A DNA stretch of 17,743 nucleotides from assembly GCA_002420235.1 (NCBI GenBank), contig DIHQ01000105.1, positions 9,851 through 27,593 of the forward strand. The letters run 5' to 3'. The notes under the pieces were generated by a model. The model saw nothing but the letters and a program-made list of their open reading frames with translations, was not told the origin of the DNA and did not search any database. The translations under genes were made by a program, and so were the position numbers. Shown here piece after piece: positions 14,728 through 17,743 of the stretch (position 1 is its first letter; the number at the start of each line of letters is the position of its first letter). The DNA is from Flavobacteriales bacterium UBA5692. GTDB taxonomy: Bacteria > Bacteroidota > Bacteroidia > Flavobacteriales_D > Sanyastnellaceae.

Positions 14728-15387
14728 TCAGGCATTCGGGAAACGCGCCAACACCGTCTCACGTCCCGTCACGGCTTCTTCCAATTCCACGCAGATTTCG
14801 CTGCCAACAGGTAGGAATACGTCAATGCGGGAGCCAAATTTGATGAAGCCCACTTCATCGCCTTGGGCAAGGACTTGATCTTCTTTCATATAGTGGCAAA
14901 TACGCCGGGCCACGGCACCGGCGATTTGACGAAACAACACGGTGCCACGCTCCCCTTCGATGACATGCGTGGTGCGTTCGTTTTCAGTGCTGCTCTTCGG
15001 ATGCCAAGCCACAAGGTACTTCCCGGGGTGGTAGCGCGCAGCCTTCACCTTTCCTGCAATGGGCGACCATTGTGCATGGACGTTCAAAGGGCTCATGAAA
15101 ATACTCACTTGAATGCGCTCGTCGTTGAACCACTCCGGCTCATGTACCTTTTCGATGACGACAACCTTGCCGTCGCTGGGCGCAAGGATTTCGTGCGGAT
15201 CAGTAGTCCCTAACCGACGTGAAGGCATCCGAAAAAAGTTCACCACCAAGGCGAGCACCACGGCTACCCCCAGACAAATAACATAAAATGACCATAGCGG
15301 CAACCAGGCCTTGGCTACGACAACCAGACTTGAACCTGCTGCTAAAAACAGGATCAACGTGGTTACACCTTCTCTGTGAAATGTCAT
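14728..15387 (-). CDS. psd: Phosphatidylserine decarboxylase family protein
   Basis: Psd makes phosphatidylethanolamine from phosphatidylserine at the inner membrane with a self-made pyruvoyl group. The 219-residue length is that of the short (PSD-A/type II) form. Two N-terminal membrane helices (about 9-29 and 32-52) are followed by LAPSDGKV with Asp72, FMSPLNVHAQW with His104, and the self-cleavage site Gly185-Ser186 in FIKFGSRIDVFLP. Cleavage there would give the beta chain and the pyruvoyl alpha chain; Asp72-His104-Ser186 would be the processing triad by analogy with E. coli Psd. The start ATG overlaps the cdsA TGA (ATGA), so the two are translationally coupled. Confidence 0.93.
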   Translation of the reverse strand: MTFHREGVTTLILFLAAGSSLVVVAKAWLPLWSFYVICLGVAVVLALVVNFFRMPSRRLGTTDPHEILAPSDGKVVVIEKVHEPEWFNDERIQVSIFMSPLNVHAQWSPIAGKVKAARYHPGKYLVAWHPKSSTENERTTHVIEGERGTVLFRQIAGAVARRICHYMKEDQVLAQGDEVGFIKFGSRIDVFLPVGSEICVELEEAVTGRETVLARFPNA

Positions 15388-16034
15388 TGCAAGACGGATT
15401 TCAATGCAAATTCGAACGGCAGTAAAGATAACAGGACGAAGTACACTGGCACCGTAAATACAAAACCGTCAAATCGGTCCATCATACCGCCGTGTCCCGG
15501 CATTATTGACCCGGAATCCTTTAAACCATTGCGCCGTTTCCAGTTACTTTCTATCAAATCCCCAGCAGTGCCCAACAAAGCGAACAGAGGGCCCAGCCAA
15601 AGCAAGGAGGTACCCCATAGCATATTCGCAGCTAAAGCTGCACTAGCTGCTCCACCAACCAGCCCTTCCCAAGATTTGCCCGGAGAGATGCTGGGCATGA
15701 GTTTGTGCCTTCCGAATGACTTTCCGATGAAATATGCTCCTGAGTCCGATGCCCACATGGTCAAAACAAGGCTCAAAAGAACGGAGGGTTCGTACGCACC
15801 GGAGTTACTCCATGGCAAACCGATTACTATGCTCATCCATATAGCAACCATGATAGAAAACACCCAAACGGTTCCTAGCGATGTCCGTTTAGACCCCACT
15901 TTGAATTCGCGAACCGCTAGAATTGAAACGACCGCCCATAGCAATGCATTGGTCCAGGGGCTGAAGCACACAAGCCCAATCACGAGTACTCCAAAAACGG
16001 CACCGGATAGGCTACGAACAAGGGTCTCACTCAT
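15384..16034 (-). CDS. cdsA: Phosphatidate cytidylyltransferase (CDP-diglyceride synthase)
   Basis: CdsA makes CDP-diacylglycerol from phosphatidate and CTP, the branch point of bacterial phospholipid synthesis, in the inner membrane. The 216-residue product is shorter than the usual 260-290, with fewer N-terminal helices. The core is intact: ASDSGAYFIGK (95-105), SPGKSWEGLVGG (117-128), and the signature at about 163-189 with KR, LKD, PGHGG and DRFD in order. A Trp replaces the usual aliphatic residue before KR. Helices cover about 10-28, 30-42, 55-73, 85-97, 125-142, 147-160 and 188-208. ATG at 16034 begins with MSETLVRSLSGAV, which fits a CdsA N-terminus. The stop overlaps the psd start, and the DUF2007 gene is 9 bases upstream, so this is one operon with ftsH. 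Confidence 0.93.
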   Translation of the reverse strand: MSETLVRSLSGAVFGVLVIGLVCFSPWTNALLWAVVSILAVREFKVGSKRTSLGTVWVFSIMVAIWMSIVIGLPWSNSGAYEPSVLLSLVLTMWASDSGAYFIGKSFGRHKLMPSISPGKSWEGLVGGAASAALAANMLWGTSLLWLGPLFALLGTAGDLIESNWKRRNGLKDSGSIMPGHGGMMDRFDGFVFTVPVYFVLLSLLPFEFALKSVLQ

Positions 16035-16043
16035 GGCACAATG

Positions 16044-16256
16044 TTACACGTCCGAATCGATAGAAGCACCCACGATGAGCGACTCAGCACGTGCGGCATC
16101 CGCCTCTTGAACTAGTAACTCCACAAACCCAAACAAATAGCTGCTATCGCGCTTATTTAAAACCACAGCCGGTATACCATGCTCCTGAAGAACTGCACGG
16201 CGCAGCTCAACCGCTGGTGGAAAACCGTCGGAATAGACAACCGTCCATCCGTTCAT
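16044..16256 (-). CDS. DUF2007 family small protein
   Basis: The 70-residue product has the DUF2007 pattern: a short beta strand (TVVYSDGFPP), a helix that ends in the core LQEHGIPAVVLNK, then a hydrophobic strand (FVELLVQEADAARAESLI). The fold is ferredoxin-like and often annotated as a putative signal-transducing protein; the biochemical role is unknown. Its ATG overlaps the ftsH TGA (ATGA), so it is translationally coupled to ftsH, and cdsA starts 9 bases after its stop. This places it between a membrane protease and phospholipid synthesis. A regulatory or adaptor role is only inference. Confidence 0.85.
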   Translation of the reverse strand: MNGWTVVYSDGFPPAVELRRAVLQEHGIPAVVLNKRDSSYLFGFVELLVQEADAARAESLIVGASIDSDV

Positions 16257-17743
16257 TCCTTCTCGCTTTCGGTGGCATCCTCCTGGGCTTGTTCCGTAGA
16301 TTCTGAATCTATGTCGGCCTGTGGACTTGACAATGCATCCTCAGCTTTCGTGAAAGGTCGAGCACCCAGAATTCGCTCGACGTCTTCTCGAAAAATGACT
16401 TCATTTGTCAGCAGCGAATCGGCCACGGTGCTCAGCTTATCGAAATTAGATTGCAAAATCTGCTTCGCTCTGTCATATGCTGAGTCGATGATTTTACCCA
16501 CCTCCTCATCAATGATTCGCGAAGTCTCCTCAGAATAAGGTTTGGTAAACATTTGATCTCCACGGCTATCGTAGTAGCTGCGGTTGCCAATACGTTCATT
16601 TAAGCCGTAAATGGAAACCATCGCATAGGCCTGCTTAGTAACCTTTTCGAGATCACTCAATGCACCCGTTGATATTTTATTAAAGACCAAATCTTCCGCT
16701 GCACGTCCACCAAGGGCAGCACACATTTCGTCCAGCATTTGCTCTGTTGTGGTGATTTGCCGTTCCTCTGGGAGGTACCATGCAGCACCAAGTGATTGTC
16801 CGCGAGGTACAATGCTAACCTTTACCAAAGGCGAAGCAAACTCAACCAACCAGCTAACCACAGCGTGACCCGCCTCATGGAATGCGATGGTACGCTTTTC
16901 CTCATTCGAAATAATTTTAGTGCGCTTCTCAAGTCCCCCAATAATGCGGTCTACAGCATCCAAAAAGTCTTGATGAATAACTTGCTCACGTCCCTTCCGC
17001 GCAGCGTACAGCGCGGCTTCGTTGCAAACATTGGCGATATCGGCACCACTGAAGCCTGGAGTCTGCCGGGAGAGGAAGTCCACATCGATGCTTTCGTCTG
17101 CTTTGATGGGGCGCAAGTGAACGTCAAAAATAGATTTGCGTTCAGTTAGGTCCGGCATGTCAACGTAAATCTGTCGATCAAATCGTCCGGCTCGCATCAA
17201 CGCTTTGTCGAGGATATCAGCCCGATTAGTTGCAGCGAGAATAATAACTCCGCTGTTGGTGGCAAAGCCATCCATTTCCGTGAGGAGTTGGTTCAAGGTA
17301 TTCTCTCGCTCATCGTTCGAACCCATACTGGCATTCTTTCCACGAGCTCGCCCAATGGCATCAATTTCATCGATGAAAACAATCGCTGGGGCTTTTTCTT
17401 TTGCTTGTTTAAAAAGGTCGCGGACGCGAGAGGCGCCAACGCCTACAAACATCTCAACGAAATCCGAGCCACTCAAGGAGAAAAAAGGCACCTGAGCCTC
17501 ACCGGCTACGGCCTTCGCCAATAACGTTTTTCCTGTACCGGGAGGTCCTACAAGAAGGGCACCCTTGGGAATTTTGGCGCCGAGATTTGTATACTTTTCT
17601 GGTGCCCTTAAAAAGGCCACGATTTCTTCCAGCTCTTCTTTGGCTCCGTCCAAACCAGCTACATCATCAAAATTGACATCAGCACCTTTACCTTTTTCGA
17701 ATAGTTGAGCCTTGGACTTGCCAATATTAAAAATTTGACCTCC
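16253..17743 (-). CDS. ftsH: ATP-dependent zinc metalloprotease FtsH, N-terminus missing at window edge
   Basis: FtsH is a membrane-bound AAA+ hexamer that extracts and degrades membrane and short-lived cytoplasmic proteins. The frame is open to the right edge, so 496 C-terminal residues are present and the two membrane helices and periplasmic domain lie outside. In the visible part the order is VNFDDVAG (about 23-30), Walker A GPPGTGKT (66-73), Walker B FIDEID (123-128), second region of homology ending RAGRFDR (about 169-190), zinc motif HEAGH (289-293) and the likely third ligand Asp364 in STGALSDLEKV. All catalytic residues are present. The end is an acidic, disordered tail (DSESTEQAQEDATESEKE). 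The codon at 17651-17653 is Leu in the full protein, not a start. It is the first gene of the DUF2007-cdsA-psd run. Confidence 0.97.
   Translation of the reverse strand, partial: GGQIFNIGKSKAQLFEKGKGADVNFDDVAGLDGAKEELEEIVAFLRAPEKYTNLGAKIPKGALLVGPPGTGKTLLAKAVAGEAQVPFFSLSGSDFVEMFVGVGASRVRDLFKQAKEKAPAIVFIDEIDAIGRARGKNASMGSNDERENTLNQLLTEMDGFATNSGVIILAATNRADILDKALMRAGRFDRQIYVDMPDLTERKSIFDVHLRPIKADESIDVDFLSRQTPGFSGADIANVCNEAALYAARKGREQVIHQDFLDAVDRIIGGLEKRTKIISNEEKRTIAFHEAGHAVVSWLVEFASPLVKVSIVPRGQSLGAAWYLPEERQITTTEQMLDEMCAALGGRAAEDLVFNKISTGALSDLEKVTKQAYAMVSIYGLNERIGNRSYYDSRGDQMFTKPYSEETSRIIDEEVGKIIDSAYDRAKQILQSNFDKLSTVADSLLTNEVIFREDVERILGARPFTKAEDALSSPQADIDSESTEQAQEDATESEKE

Noticed and set aside
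1..17743. CRISPR array, insertion sequence, tRNA, rRNA, toxin-antitoxin or defence system
   Set aside because: No spaced direct repeats, transposase-like frames, cloverleaf sequences or linked defence genes were seen by reading; the content is housekeeping and envelope genes.

Overview
The window looks like a Bacteroidota chromosome, most likely Flavobacteriales or a close relative. The reasons are a protein with a type IX secretion (T9SS) C-terminal sorting domain, a Bacteroidota-type LptD barrel diverging from an amidase-MCE operon, a split (Fe-S)-binding oxidoreductase pair of the type usual in this phylum, and several matches to the Bacteroidota -7 promoter element TAnnTTTG. Base composition looks close to balanced. 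Genes are packed tightly, no gap exceeds about 90 bases, and I see no mobile element, CRISPR array, tRNA or rRNA. This is a housekeeping region, not an obvious defence or accessory island.

Left part (1-2829): the 3' end of a RidA-family gene is followed three bases later by an unlisted 54-residue membrane protein gene. That gene converges tail to tail with lptD, which runs leftward from 2829. Middle part (2828-10999, all rightward): N-acetylmuramoyl-L-alanine amidase, MlaD-like MCE protein, membrane Fe-S/heme-type protein, CCG-domain partner, fabG, a membrane-anchored vWA protein and a prohibitin. Gaps are small enough for one operon up to the vWA gene, with the prohibitin 46 bases further on. 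A hairpin terminator at 11023-11055 separates this block from the next.

Right part (11073-17743, all leftward, so transcription runs from high to low coordinates): ftsH (N-terminus cut by the window edge), a DUF2007 protein, cdsA and psd are linked by 4-base ATGA overlaps or a 9-base gap. They are followed by a secreted Asp-box/T9SS protein, cinA and rpmB.

The common theme is the cell envelope. LptD places lipopolysaccharide in the outer membrane, the MCE protein probably moves lipid between membranes, the amidase trims peptidoglycan, FabG feeds fatty acid synthesis, CdsA and Psd make phospholipid, and FtsH and the prohibitin act in membrane protein quality control. The Fe-S pair resembles a split ETF:quinone oxidoreductase and may link fatty-acid oxidation to the quinone pool. 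The most notable items are the lptD/amidase divergent start codons that share one CATG, each with a -7-like element inside the other gene, the split Fe-S oxidoreductase, and the uncharacterised vWA and DUF2007 proteins.
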